64,000 nt of DNA from Anastrepha obliqua (lineage: Eukaryota > Arthropoda > Insecta > Diptera > Tephritidae), in assembly GCF_027943255.1 (NCBI RefSeq), contig NC_072896.1, positions 3,782,001 through 3,846,000 on the forward strand, in the 5' to 3' direction. Below, piece after piece: positions 10,753 to 21,359 of this stretch. The notes under the pieces were generated by a model. That model was not told the origin of the DNA. It was given only the letters and a program-made list of their open reading frames with translations, and did no database searches. Positions within the stretch are counted from its first letter, which is position 1; every line of letters starts with the position of its first letter. Position numbers and translations under genes: made by a program.

Positions 10753-11160
10753 TTATTTTCTGAAAGAAATAATGCTCTCGTTCCACCAGTAAACAGGAAG
10801 GTGTTTATTTGTTGTCGTCTTGCGAGACATTGACGCATCGCATGCTCTACAAATATCACCCATAATTTTGGTTGCCATGTCGTTCGCGCATCCTGTATAT
10901 ACGCTTGTTGGCAACATCTCTTTAAATACACCAGGATCTAAGGTGCCGGGTTTCCATCCTCGGTGCTTCAAACTTAATTGTTGTTTTGGAAGTTTGCATT
11001 CGTTTAAATCTATGTTGCATATTATTGCTGAGTGATCACTTTGAGTATAACACTCACTAAGCTTCCATTTAGACTCTCTGTAGATGTTAGAGCTGACGAA
11101 GGTAATGTCTATTATTGAACCAAAGCCATTTCTGAAGAAGGTATGTTCCCCGCCACTGTT
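10753..11160 (-). pseudogene. Endonuclease domain remnant of the R1-like LINE
   Basis: Minus-strand frame with GSIIDITFVSSNIY, then WKLSECYTQSDHSAIICNI, matching the C-terminal part of APE-type endonucleases of non-LTR elements (the SDH motif is catalytic). It continues through GWKPGTLDPGVFKEMLP and YWWNESI, the usual linker before the RT. Only the last third of the domain is present because the element is 5'-truncated at 11172. A frameshift near 10700-10750 separates it from the RT frame. Confidence 0.8.
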
Positions 11161-11172
11161 CAGTAAAACAAT

Positions 11173-11188
11173 ATGAATTATATGGTGT
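11173..11188. repeat. Target-site duplication, copy 2 (16 bp)
   Basis: Exact second copy of ATGAATTATATGGTGT at 8507-8522. It flanks the 5' end of the R1-like LINE and runs directly into a TATG microsatellite. Confidence 0.9.
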
Positions 11189-11240
11189 ATGTATGCATGC
11201 ATGTGTGTATGTATGTATGTATGTATGCATGTATGTACAT
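11186..11240. repeat. TATG/CATG microsatellite
   Basis: Interrupted run of GTATGTATG and CATGCATG units. Reading frames crossing it are low-complexity artefacts. Confidence 0.8.
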
Positions 11241-13364
11241 CTGTATGTTTCTTTGGAATTGTGAAACACTCAACTATAATTTATATTTTTTATGGTCTCC
11301 TGGTTCTTTTCCACCCCGACTTGCTATGTCAGCCCTTTTTGACGCCTTTTACCTACATCCAAGAACCAACCAACTGCATTGTTGCGAGAGCAAACACGCG
11401 GCCGATCAGTTATATTACAACAACCACTTAGACAACGAGGTGATAAGAAATGTATACATACGTGTGTATGTATGAATTTTATGAGTTTACCGCTGCGAAA
11501 GAGAAACAAGCGAGAAGAACGGCTATGGCAAAAGAGTGCGCAAGATAAGGCGCTCACGACGTAAGAGAGTTGAGTGTGACAAATTGTGGTAGCCGTGTAC
11601 TGGCCTTAGGAGATCGCTGCTATTTGCTTGGCTGTGACTTGCTGTTTGTATGTAATTCTATACATATGTACGTATGTTTGTAGGTATACATTTTGGTTTG
11701 GCTGTAGGTAAGTAGTTGTTTTATTGACTGATCGTGAACACGCTGCTAAATGTTTCTATTTTCTTTCTACGACTTTTTCAGCATTCATATGCTCATACAT
11801 GCATACATATCTACGCACGTGTTTACATACATACTCGTTGCATTTGCCGTTAGCAGGCATTTGAAGTTTTGTTAGACTTCCGGCCAGTTAGCGGTCTCAG
11901 TCTACAATTGGGGCTTGTAAGAGCTAGTTTGATCGTATTCGGTTGGCGCGTCGCGGTTTCCACGCTAGAATTGTTTTCTGAAAGTTCTTTTTTGTTTGTT
12001 TTTCAACTTATTTCCATTGGAGTTCGAGCACTGTTGCTGGTCAACTATTTTCGATTTTATTGGTAGGTGAAGTGCTAATTGCAGAATTGCATAGATGAAG
12101 AAGTGTGCTGAAAATGCTAAGAGTTTGTTTGGAATCTGAAAGTGAAATATTGACTGGAATGCCGATGGATGCTTAAGTACGATTTTACAATAACGCAAAT
12201 AACTCTAGTGAATGCATGCCTGTGTGAGCATACACAGAAATGACAAATGAACGCAGCTGAAGTTAAAAAACTGTGAAAATTCTTTTGATCCGCAGCTTCC
12301 ACAGAGTGTCATTAAACAATATTTTGGTGTATATTTCTCGCAGCGTAGTACTCGTATGTGTGGAGTGGTTTTCTTAAATACCAAAAAAAAAAGAAAACGA
12401 AGTTAATATTAAAAGAGCGATTGAATGGAATTTATGTAGGAAAAAACTATGTGGAATGCATGTCCATGTGTCTCCCCGCAAAAAACATTAGATCAAGTAA
12501 AAGTTCCTGAGCATTTGTTTGCTTTGCTTTGATGATGAAATTAAGATAATTACATTTAATGAACATAGATTGCGTCCTTTTATTCCGTTTATGGGCAATG
12601 CTCACATGCCGGTTTGACTCTATGATTTTACCAAAATTTTCGACGATCGATCTACCAGAGCGGAATCGTTGCAATCATCGCTTGACATTCGATACTGTAT
12701 TGGGGCCGTAAGTGGCACGCATTTATTTGACCACCTGCTGCTACTTTTCATCTTAGTCGTAATGGTATCTAAGAATGTATCTCTCTTTTGCCCCATAACG
12801 GAATGCTGTAACACTGAACTGGCTTCACTATCAAAGAACTTCTTGCAACATAATGTCATACCTACATTCATCGTGAAATATGTCGCAGTAAAGAAAACTA
12901 GTGAAAAACGCTCAACATTTTCCACTCCACTTCACCTATTTTTTTTTAAGTAACAGCTCGGTACTTCTATTTCCTACAAATATACTTCTATTTTCTACAA
13001 ATACAAATTTTTTAGTCATCGGTCAGGCAAGCCTTCTCTCAACACACCAGAGTGCCAGCCGGCGCAGCTTACAGTTGCGGGCATAAGAATCTCAATACGA
13101 AAAATATTTCAGTTTTTTCCGCATTACTTTTTTACTGGCCCATGTTTGAATATTTTTTATAATAATAGCTGAGAGAAACAGATTTGTAAGAAGATAGTCT
13201 GAAACTATTATTCTATATATTTTTAGTAGGAATGTTTGCTAATTTTATATATTTTGCGTTTTCGATAAAATATTTTGTAGCAAAATAGTTTTACCTATTT
13301 TACTGCTGCAAGAGTGTGTCTCATTGTAAATTATTGACAAATTAATATAGTTAAGAAAAGTGGA
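11241..13364. other. Intergenic, single-copy-looking; no coding gene seen
   Basis: No transposon motif or convincing coding frame. Base composition is less extreme than in the element-filled parts. It holds a weak promoter candidate near 11899 (separate entry). Confidence 0.45.
11860..12061 (+). promoter_or_regulatory. Candidate core promoter and non-coding first exon
   Basis: GGTCTCAGTC at 11893-11902 contains a TCAGTC initiator match with A+1 at 11899. A partial downstream-promoter-element match (AGTTTG) lies at the expected +28 to +33. A possible splice donor (TTATTG then GTAGGTGA) occurs at 12062. This could be a distant first exon of bgm, whose coding exon is preceded by a splice acceptor, but nothing in the sequence links the two. 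Short core motifs occur often by chance. Confidence 0.2.
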
Positions 13365-13625
13365 TTAATATTTTGTCGAGCTTTGTTTAGCGGATTTGAT
13401 GTGCCCTAGCAACCTTTGCAGCACACCTTCCGTAAATATTTTATACCAAAATTCTTTAAGAATCCGATCCAACTCAGTTACAGTCTTAATCGCTCTTTGT
13501 TACTCAGGTCTTCACAATATGCCAAGGCTATTCCATAGGCCTGAGGTCGGGGCATATAATAGGCTAGTCCATTATCGAGAAAAAACAATTAATTTTGCCT
13601 GAAAAGAAATTTTAATGAAATTTGG
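13365..13625 (-). pseudogene. Tc1-like transposase C-terminal fragment
   Basis: On the minus strand: ERLR-type junk, then TVTELDRILKEFWYKI, LQRLLGHIKSAKQS, STKY and a stop at 13365-13367. This resembles the C-terminal helix and STKY ending of Tc1-family transposases. Upstream, the region that would hold the third catalytic residue is unreadable. A terminus-like CAAGGGTGGGCCAAATTTC is visible on the minus strand near 13613-13635. Confidence 0.55.
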
Positions 13626-13639
13626 CCCACCCTTGAATT

Positions 13640-15510
13640 AACACTTGAAAAAAACCTGGACATACAGGCAAACAAAAATGATTATTTTTTAGTCGAATAT
13701 CTTCAAAACGATTAAGCTTTGGGATCATGTCAAGAAACCAAATTGATCAGAACTTATGTAATAATATTTTTAACTCTGTATGTAGAATGAATTTGCCTGT
13801 AACCCTGTATGATGATGTTAACTTCTGCGCCTAGTAAGGTAAGTTGACCAAAATCATATTGCAACAAGCAACCAAAGAAAATTTGGGCATCACCTTCTCG
13901 ATCCGTACATCGAACATACCCGTCGGTATAGCACACAATATTTTTAATTCTCACCTACGGTATACCATCGGAACCAAAAGAAAAGAATTTATTTGAACTC
14001 AGGTTCAAAAGTATCTTATACCCTATCAATTGTAGTTCTAATTTGTGGTAGAATGGGGTACATGGGGTAAGTATTCTTTTTTGGTGAGAGCTCGTTGTCA
14101 TAAAGGGTCCACCGGCAGGATGCTCAGCAGTTAAACCAGCAACTCGAAGTCTTAAAAGAGTTGCGCTCCTACAAATTTGCCATCATCTGCTATGAAGAAT
14201 GTCTTAAAAAGTTCTAGAGTTTTGAATCTGTTTTATAAACTCATGTGCTCCAGGCAGCTGTCCTCCCTCGAGCTAATCTTTTCGACGTGTCCTGAACCGG
14301 TTGTCCTCTTCACACACCAGATTCTCAAAAGTATTCTAAAACTCCCCGACTTGTCGATTTATTTTCGGGATAAAAGATATTAATTTTTCTTATCGTATAA
14401 TACAATTTTCGCTCTTACCACTTCCCGTCGTTTCCTTGAAATTCTGCTAATTTTCACTTTCGCTGCAATTACCCAACCATCAATGCCCAAGAAGCACCTT
14501 GTATTTGTAATAAAATAGCAGCTTACCCACTGATTCTAACATTCGGTCTATAACTATTCAAGTGCAAGCAGCTTCGATTTTTATGCCCGCCACTGTATTC
14601 TCGTATTAGCCGTTTCTAATTTTTTTGTTAATGAACTTCATTTGATTTGCTCAATTCAGGTTATTTATTTCGCTTACAATTCCAAGGCAGTCAGCATTTT
14701 CTTGGAAAGGTAAACAGTTTAGTGGTCTCTCGATTCTTCTTATATTTTAATATCTGGTGTTAGCGGCCCTTACGTCACATGAGAAGAGTTTTTTATAAAG
14801 GTTATCCGGCATGTCGTAGTTTATGTTGTCACGTGTGGATGTATAGGCTGAGTCTTTGTATGAGACATTGAGCGTATTAATGCATCTTTTGTTGTTGTTT
14901 TTATAAAGAAAAAGAATAATTTTATATAGGCAAGTTTTAACCGTTTTTTGTCCGGGTATTTCAAGAAAAGTTAGTTTATAAAATTTATAATTTGTTTGCA
15001 GCTAAACTGGGTCAGTTCCCCAAAGGTTGAGGGCACGAGAAATCTACTCTGAGTTTGCCAAATATGAAATGAAGGAGCTTTGTTGTTAAGAAAATTTCAT
15101 AATACACCTCTGGGTCTTCGTTTTTATTCTGTTTTTCGTACAAGGAAACTAGTGACAGAATAAAAATATATTCTCTGTCATTAAAAACCCGAGTTGTGCT
15201 TTGGACATCATCAGCTTACGGTAGCTATGGAGAGGACGTCGTTTGCTAGGGAACCAGTAGTAATGCGGTTAAAAAGGACACGAATTCCAGTCAACAATTC
15301 ATATTTTGGACCAATTAAATACTGAAGAAGTAAAGTTTCATCGTGCATATCTAAAGGTATGACTCAGTAGCTTAACATCAACAATATTCGACGAGGCGAA
15401 TCCTGGGTGAGAAAACTTCTAAGGAGGCTTTATTAGACATTTGGGCTTCGGCCGCGTCGAATAACACAGGCGATAAAATAACAAACTGCATGTGCTTTAC
15501 AGCTTTGTAG
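13640..15510. other. Intergenic; no gene recognised
   Basis: AT-rich sequence without recognisable coding motifs, tRNA-like elements or long repeats. Open frames of 60-70 residues here are what chance gives. Confidence 0.45.
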
Positions 15511-15514
15511 AGAT

Positions 15515-15640
15515 AGTGAAACGTAAAAATATCCGGCTTCGCTGACTAGGCCATATACGAATGGGCACCATCGCTCACACCGTGAAAGTATTGGATGTGG
15601 TAACTGCTGGTAGTGGCAAAGGAAGAAGTAGCGGTAGTAA
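15515..15640 (+). mobile_element. Short LINE C-terminal fragment
   Basis: Plus-strand reading IRLR, stop, LGHIRMGTIAHTVKVLDVVT and AGSGKGRS aligns by eye to the RLRWLGHV...ALKVFDAV...GGSRGRGR segment of the LINE family at 3525-3895 and 33268-33533. Heavily decayed. Confidence 0.5.
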
Positions 15641-15649
15641 AGTAGTATA

Positions 15650-17154
15650 CTAATTTATTAGTGTTATTCAGTACTCTTGGTCTTGGAAGCATTTTTGCGT
15701 TGGAAAAACAAGAACTTTATCTCAGCTGGTGTTTTTTATTGGTGGAAGAGAAAATTTACTTAGGCGGCCACTTCGCCAAGATGAAAACGTAAAGCGATTA
15801 GTGATGAATAAGCAGCATTTACTCAATGAACAGAAAAGCATACCATGCAGCTCCAGCGGAAGGTAGGAAAAGAAAAGAAGGACCTTTCTGTACTACACAG
15901 CCTAAATGAGAAAATGAATTGGCTTTACCTCACGAGAAGGTTGAAAATGAAACGCAAGTTTTCGAACTCAAAGTTTCTAATGTTTTTGTATCTCCTATGC
16001 GTTATTATTTTGCGAATAGGTTTTACTCATCTGTTAGGTAAATAAATTCATATTGATTTTTCGAATAAATAAAGAAATCCATCATGAAACACCAAATGTT
16101 GGAAAAGGTTTTTTCTAATACAGATATTTCTGGCAGCTTATAAAAAACCAGCTGCCTTTCGGAGGCGGCATAAAACTGTATGTCTTCAGTTATGAAAAAA
16201 TACCAAGATGCACAACACAAATCCAAGAATGAAGAGCTCGGCTAAGCACCCAAAATATAAGAACCAAATATTATTATTATAACAGAAATTCGGAGATATT
16301 TTGTAGTTATCTGCGTGTTATCCTGTCCATATCATCCAAAATTTGTCGACATAAAAGTGAGAAACTACAGTGAAACCTCGATATAACGAACTTTGGTGAA
16401 ACAAATAACTGAATTTAACAAAAGTTCTGCTGAGTCCCCGGAAAAGTCCACGTTGTATAGAAATTTTCAAAATGCTTATAAAAAAAAAAAATTACATAGA
16501 TATATAAAGTACATATCTGAGCATTTGACATCTATAGATGCGAATTCATTGCTTGTTTTATTCTGAGTGCCAACAAATATAAAAGTTTATTTTTGCACGA
16601 ATTGAAAACTTTTGATGACTTCCTCTTTTGCCTAGCCTTATCCTATTTCCGGTCGGTTTTCTTTGTGTGATATCTCCAAGACACACGGTCCTGAGTTGTC
16701 TCTTCACTCACGCTTCTGCATCGCACATACTTTTTTATAGTATTTTTCCAAGTTTTTGGTTACCCTCCCTCTTTTTAACGCCTCCATCTCCAACACTCGC
16801 CTCACTGCGTGGTGCTCTGGTCGTCTCGTAACATGGCCTGATCTGGATGCCATGATCTGGAAAAAAGTATACTTATAACGAATTTTTGCCACTTACATAT
16901 ATCGATAGGCAAACCATAGAATTAGCGAAGCATTTGTCTAGCCCCTTCAGCTTCGTTAAGTCGAGGTTTGACTGCACTTCACTTGTGCCATCTGCGATTT
17001 GCATGAAAAATATTTTTTGTTGTTTTTTCCGACTAATATTTCCTTTACTACTGAACTTTGAATAAAAAAGAAATCGAATAAAACTTTATGGTTTTGGTAA
17101 ATCTTCTATCTTTTCCCCCTAAACTCGGTTAATTTCTCTTCAAGAAGCGCGTAT
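15650..17154. other. Intergenic; no gene recognised
   Basis: No element ends or protein motifs noticed. The open frames at 15845-16045 and 16628-16831 show no family resemblance. Confidence 0.4.
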
Positions 17155-17159
17155 TTGTA

Positions 17160-17450
17160 TATATTTATAACTGGCGCGTACACCCTTTTTGGGTGTTTGA
17201 CCGAACTCCTCCTCCTATTTGTGGCGTGCGTCTTGGTGTTGTTCCACAAATGGAGGGACCTACAGTTTTAAGCCGACTCCGAAAGGCAGATATTTTTTAT
17301 GACTTTTTTCACTCACACTCGGAGGTTTGCCATTCCCTGCCACGTGGCTAGCAGTCGTTAGGAAAAAACTTGTTCTCCTATTACGTTCTCTCTGAATTCC
17401 GAATGGTAGTCACGCACCAACCCATTTGGCTACGGAGGCCGGAGCATATT
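17160..17450 (-). mobile_element. SINE, nearly full length
   Basis: Minus-strand copy of the tRNA-headed SINE. The head (about 17395-17445) reads on the minus strand GTAGCCAAATGGGTTGGTGC, an A-box-like segment, then GTGACTACCATTCGGAATTC. The B box present in the 42.6 kb copy is not conserved here. The body includes GTCGGCTTAAAACTGTAGGT and CCATTTGTGGAACAACACCA. The 3' end has TTCGGTCAAACACCCAAAAA, then GGGTGTACGCGCCAGTTATA and TATA repeats. Confidence 0.7.
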
Positions 17451-17459
17451 TAAGGTGCA

Positions 17460-19422
17460 AAATAATTTTTGGGCATGTTATGGTATGTGTTACCGTTGTT
17501 ACTTATCAAATGTGATCAAAAATGTGATTTCGGTAAATTCGAAATATTTTATAAAAAACTATTTTTTGTTTTTTTTTTGAGAAATTAATGATGGGGCAAT
17601 ATTTTTCTGTATTTTCAATATAAGATGCAGTTATTACATTTTCAAGCATTTCATTTTTATTTCCATTTCCACAACGAAAAAGTTTGTTGCACCTCAAATA
17701 CTTATAATTTATCATTCGTTGCCTATCAGGAAATTTCATTGAAAAAGGATTTAAAAATTTTCGATTCAGATAAGCACCGATCGATGATAATTTTATCACC
17801 CAAAAATACCACTCCGCATACATATTTATTTATTTATTTATTTTACTTTACTAAACTCCTTCACACTTAATATATAAATGACCATTTATTGTCCATTATT
17901 AAAGAGGAAAAAGTGGAAAAATGCTCTTTGATCTCTTGTATTTCGTTGCCAACGCGTTGCTAGTCGTTCAAAACTCATTGCACAACCAAATATTTGCTTA
18001 TCAGTATGCCATTAAATTTAACACAGGGTAACATAAGAAAAACTAATAAGCGAGCCGATTTGTTTGTGTAAATGAGCAGTTGTGCCGGGCACATGTGCAA
18101 TTGCAACCAAAGGTCGAAAATCCGACAAAGTCCAAACAAAAATTGAATTTTAAAAATGAGGAAAAATGCTTATCAAAATAAAATTGAAAAGTGGCGCCAT
18201 AAAATAAATGATTTGGCATGTAACTCATTACGCTCTCTGGGAGTGTGCAAGATAAGAGCGCATTATTAGTTTATCATAACTTTACATGCTCGCATGCACG
18301 AGTACTTATGTGTGGATGTGTGTATGCACGAGTATGTATTACATTTTATCTCGCTCTGGGACATTTGTATGCTTCGGGTGCATACATTTTCGGCATCACA
18401 TTAGGAAAAAAAACAGCAAATAAAAGAAAAGTGCCACATGCATTTCATACTCAATGTTTGGGAAATGCCAACCGAAAATCGCTTACATACAAACACACTA
18501 CTGCACATGTTTTCAAGCAGAGAGCGGTATTTACTGGTATGTTGGCCTCTCCAACTGTCGATCGTTCAGTGACCTACCTTTATTGTCATCGAGTTCCGCT
18601 GATGTTTTCTTTTTTTTACAAAATTGGTAAACACTTGCGTATATGTATAGATCTTCAAGTGTAATCATACACACACACACGCACACTTGCATAAGCATAG
18701 CTCATTCGTAAGTGTTTATCGAATTTATTTCAGCTTGTTGTTATTTTCTCTGTTTTGCTTTCCCCAAAGGAGATTTTTTGATTTTTTTCTGTGCGCCTCC
18801 CCACCATTTCCAGCAAAACTTGTTTCTGAAAACAGACATTTGTTGTTACTGCTGCGGTTATTTTCAGTAGTCACTCTTAGCTGATCGTTTATGGTGGTTT
18901 ACACAGGTGTAATTTCGAGTTGGCATTCCAACAGTGAATGTAGAAGAGTCGCTCTGCCGGTCATCTCTGCTCTGTGTGCATACGTCAGAGTGTTTATTTT
19001 CAAATATGCCAAGTGCATGGCCTCGTATTTTGGCATCGCGCGAAACAGAATGAAAAGTGGGCCAAAAAATCTATTTTGTGAAAAAGATATATGAAGTGTT
19101 TTTGTTTAAAAATAGTTGTAGTTTAATACGAAAATACCTTTAAGAGAGCGGAGAGGCACTGGAATATCTATTAAAGAAAACCTCTCAGCTGTTGTACAAT
19201 TATTTCGGGTAATCATTTCTAGAATGCGTATTTTATATACTCATCTGCCTTCAACTATTAAAGAGTGTGCTAGAAAACGCTTACTAAATGGAACTCCAGT
19301 ATATTTTTCTCCTCAAAGGGTTCTACAAATTAATGAAATACTCAAGGTGTCAAACAATTTCTTCAATGTTTCATATTGAAAAGTTCAGAAGTTCAAGATT
19401 TTTTATTCTGAGCAAATATATA
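17460..19422. other. Intergenic; no gene recognised
   Basis: Moderately AT-rich, few repeats except short CA runs near 18669. Open frames (including 18245-18664, 139 residues) show no recognisable domain and no fly-like coding bias that I can defend. Confidence 0.4.
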
Positions 19423-19669
19423 CAGTGCACTCGCGATAACTCGAACTAATTAAAACAGGCGCTGTTCGATTTATCGAATTTGTTCGACTTATCAATTGAG
19501 TGTGCTATGTTAAAAAAACAGTCATCGATATCGATTTTTTTCAATTAAATTTATTTATTTATTTACATATGGATATGAACATGAATATGTTTAAAATAAT
19601 TAATTCGTTTCAATATTTTTCATCAAATATTTGGCAGTCTTTGTGTCAGTTACACAAAAAAAGTCAGCT

Positions 19670-20284
19670 TTAACAGAAAAGTTAGGCCGAAAAGAAAGTT
19701 GTAATGTGTGTTTGTCTTTTCTTGCCTGCAGCAATGTTGAAGAGTGTTAACCTTTGCGGGGCTTACTTGTTCAGTTGTGGCCCACTGAATTACCTTATTG
19801 ATAGAGCTAACTGCCCCCTCAGATGATATCCGCTCACATGTCTCAGTTGTGTTGTTAAACTCAGACTCAGAATCACTAGTTTCAATTATTACTTCTGTGT
19901 CGGTAAATTCGGCACCATCATTCCATTTGTTAACATCATAAAGCGTAAATTCGACTTGTAAATTATGTTTTTCATGTTATGTTCTTTCAAGATGAGTCCA
20001 CTTATTGGGTAATTCTTTTTTCTTTGGGACAGAAACCATTTGTATAAAGCGGCTTTCATTTTAGGAAACTCAGAAGCTTTTAAAGTTCTCCTCTTCCCAG
20101 GACCCAAAAACGTGTTGTTTACTGCTTTTAAAATTGCCTTGTCTTTCTTTTTTATAAGACTTATGGTGGACTTGGCTACCCCATATTCCTTCGCTAGAGA
20201 AGTAACACTACATCCACGTTTAATTTTGTTAAGGACTTCAGCCCTCTCTTTTAATGTTAAACACTTCAACCTTTTACGATCCAT
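19670..20284 (-). pseudogene. Tigger/pogo transposase, DDE domain deleted
   Basis: The N-terminal frame (19889-20284) starts MDRKRLKCLTLKERAEVLNK, then GCSVTSLAKEYGVAKSTISL and IKKKDKA. This is the CENP-B/pogo-type helix-turn-helix DNA-binding domain. It continues with a second DNA-binding motif (AALYKWFLSQRKKNYPISGL). After a frame change near 19945 another minus-strand frame reads WNDGAEFTDTEVIIETSDSE and SEFNNTTETCERISSEGAVS, an acidic tail such as Tigger transposases carry after the catalytic domain. The DDE catalytic core between the two is missing. A product could at most bind element ends. Confidence 0.78.
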
Positions 20285-20505
20285 TACTCACATGCACTGA
20301 TACACTACAAATGACAAATTTAAAGCAATTTGGTCAATGCAAGATGTTGTTCCCAGAAAACTAACGGGATATTAACGTCGAAATATTCATATGGACAATA
20401 CACTAGTATACATATAATTTATATACATATACTATTACATATGTATGTATGTACAAAATGTACATGTTTGAAAAGAATGTGTGTACAAATAAATTTGTTT
20501 TTTTG

Positions 20506-20609
20506 TTCGAGTTATAGCGCTTTAATATTGTTCGAGTTACAAACTAGTCAATAGGGAAAAAAATGTGTTCGAGTTAGCACGTCGTTCAACTTAGCGGCTA
20601 TTCGAGTTA
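20506..20609 (+). repeat. Four subterminal TTCGAGTTA repeats of the Tigger-like element
   Basis: Exact copies of TTCGAGTTA at 20506, 20531, 20568 and 20601. The last lies in the terminal repeat. The left terminal repeat holds the inverse (TAACTCGAA) once at 19439. Likely transposase-binding sites, by analogy with other pogo-like elements. Confidence 0.7.
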
Positions 20610-20636
20610 CCGCGAGTGCACTGTATAAGTATATAT

Positions 20637-20990
20637 CGGGTGTTTTTTTAGCAGCATGAGAACTATCAACATCGATAACTATAGTTTGACAGCTGATAAT
20701 GGCAAACTGTGTTAGCATTAAACTTTTCATTGAGCGAAGTTTTGAAGAAGACGCCGAAATGTCAATTCGTCGCCATTCTCAACTTGTTGGTCTTTTTCTT
20801 TCGACTACGGCAGTATAACAATTGTTACTGTTGAGCCCTTTAGTCGAAGAGACCGTAACCCATGGCGCCGTCTTCTTCGGATTCTGATTCCTCCTTTTAC
20901 GTAAGGATCTTGGCTTGCGTGCCTATAAAATACAGCCGTGCAAGAATTGAAGCGGAATGACCTGCTGATTGGGCTTATTTAGATTTATTT
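20637..20990 (+). mobile_element. Mariner N-terminal fragment
   Basis: A terminus-like CGGGTGTTTTTTTAGCAGCA at 20638 is followed by a plus-strand frame MANCVSIKLFIERSFEEDAE and MSIRRHSQLVGLFLSTTAV, resembling the helix-turn-helix region of the DD41D mariners, then RNPWRRLLRILI and a piece reading QELKRNDLL. Several stops are present and no catalytic domain remains. Confidence 0.5.
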
Positions 20991-21174
20991 TCCATATATA
21001 TTAATTAACTCGTCGTCACGGCGGATATATGTATACCGCATGCAATATTCAATAAATAAATTCGACGGTCATGCAAAAATAAAAAAATTATTCCAACAAT
21101 ATTTCTGTTTCGTATTATCACTTTAAGTTCTCAAGCTCTTAACAAACAACCGTTATATGAACAAAAAGAAGGGC

Positions 21175-21353
21175 GGGTCGATTTAAAAATCGCTCATTGC
21201 TCTGTGAAAATCGTATTCTAGGGATCAAAATAAGAAACTTTGCCGAAGGAACCATACCTCTAAAACGAATTTTGATGTTCCCCAATTTGATCCCTAGAAT
21301 ATGATTTTCACAGAGCAATGGGCGATTTTTTTGCCTCCCCACAAATCGACCCG
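21175..21353. repeat. Fold-back (long inverted repeat) element
   Basis: Left arm 21175-21228 starts CGGGTCGATTTAAAAATCGC and ends TATTCTAGGGATCAAA. The right arm (21286-21353) is its reverse complement, with a few mismatches and about 14 extra bases (including TGCCTCCCCACA). The loop (about 57 bp) carries AAGAAACTTTGCCGAAGGAA and CCATACCTCTAAAACGAATT. No coding content; probably a MITE or fold-back transposon. Confidence 0.8.
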
Positions 21354-21359
21354 GCCTAA

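Larger units (their letters stand above)
8523..11172 (-). mobile_element. R1-like LINE, 5'-truncated, with poly-A and 16-bp TSD
   Basis: A minus-strand non-LTR retrotransposon bounded exactly by two copies of a 16-bp direct repeat. Its 3' end is a short poly-A (T-run at 8523-8530). Its 5' end (11172) falls inside the endonuclease domain, so it was truncated on insertion. Order on the minus strand: C-terminal part of an apurinic-type endonuclease, linker, reverse transcriptase, zinc knuckle, about 130 bp of 3' UTR, poly-A. GVPQGSVLGPLLWNIMYD and the FADDIA box resemble R1-clade elements such as RT1/Waldo; the clade is inferred. Confidence 0.9.
19423..20623 (-). mobile_element. Tigger/pogo-like element, internally deleted, complete ends
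   Basis: Terminal inverted repeats: left CAGTGCACTCGCGATAACTC GAAC at 19423, right (minus strand) CAGTGCACTCGCGGTAACTC GAA ending at 20623. TA flanks both sides (19421-19422 and 20624-20625). The CAGT start and TA target are usual for Tigger/pogo elements. Length is 1201 bp, about half a full element. Four copies of TTCGAGTTA stand near the right end. Confidence 0.88.

Noticed and set aside
11173..11269. Frames rich in YVCM/HTYIH repeats
   Set aside because: Pure translation of the TATG microsatellite.
18245..18664. 139-residue plus-strand open frame as a host gene
   Set aside because: No recognisable domain, Cys/His-rich by chance in TGTG/CACA repeats, and no supporting splice or UTR signals.
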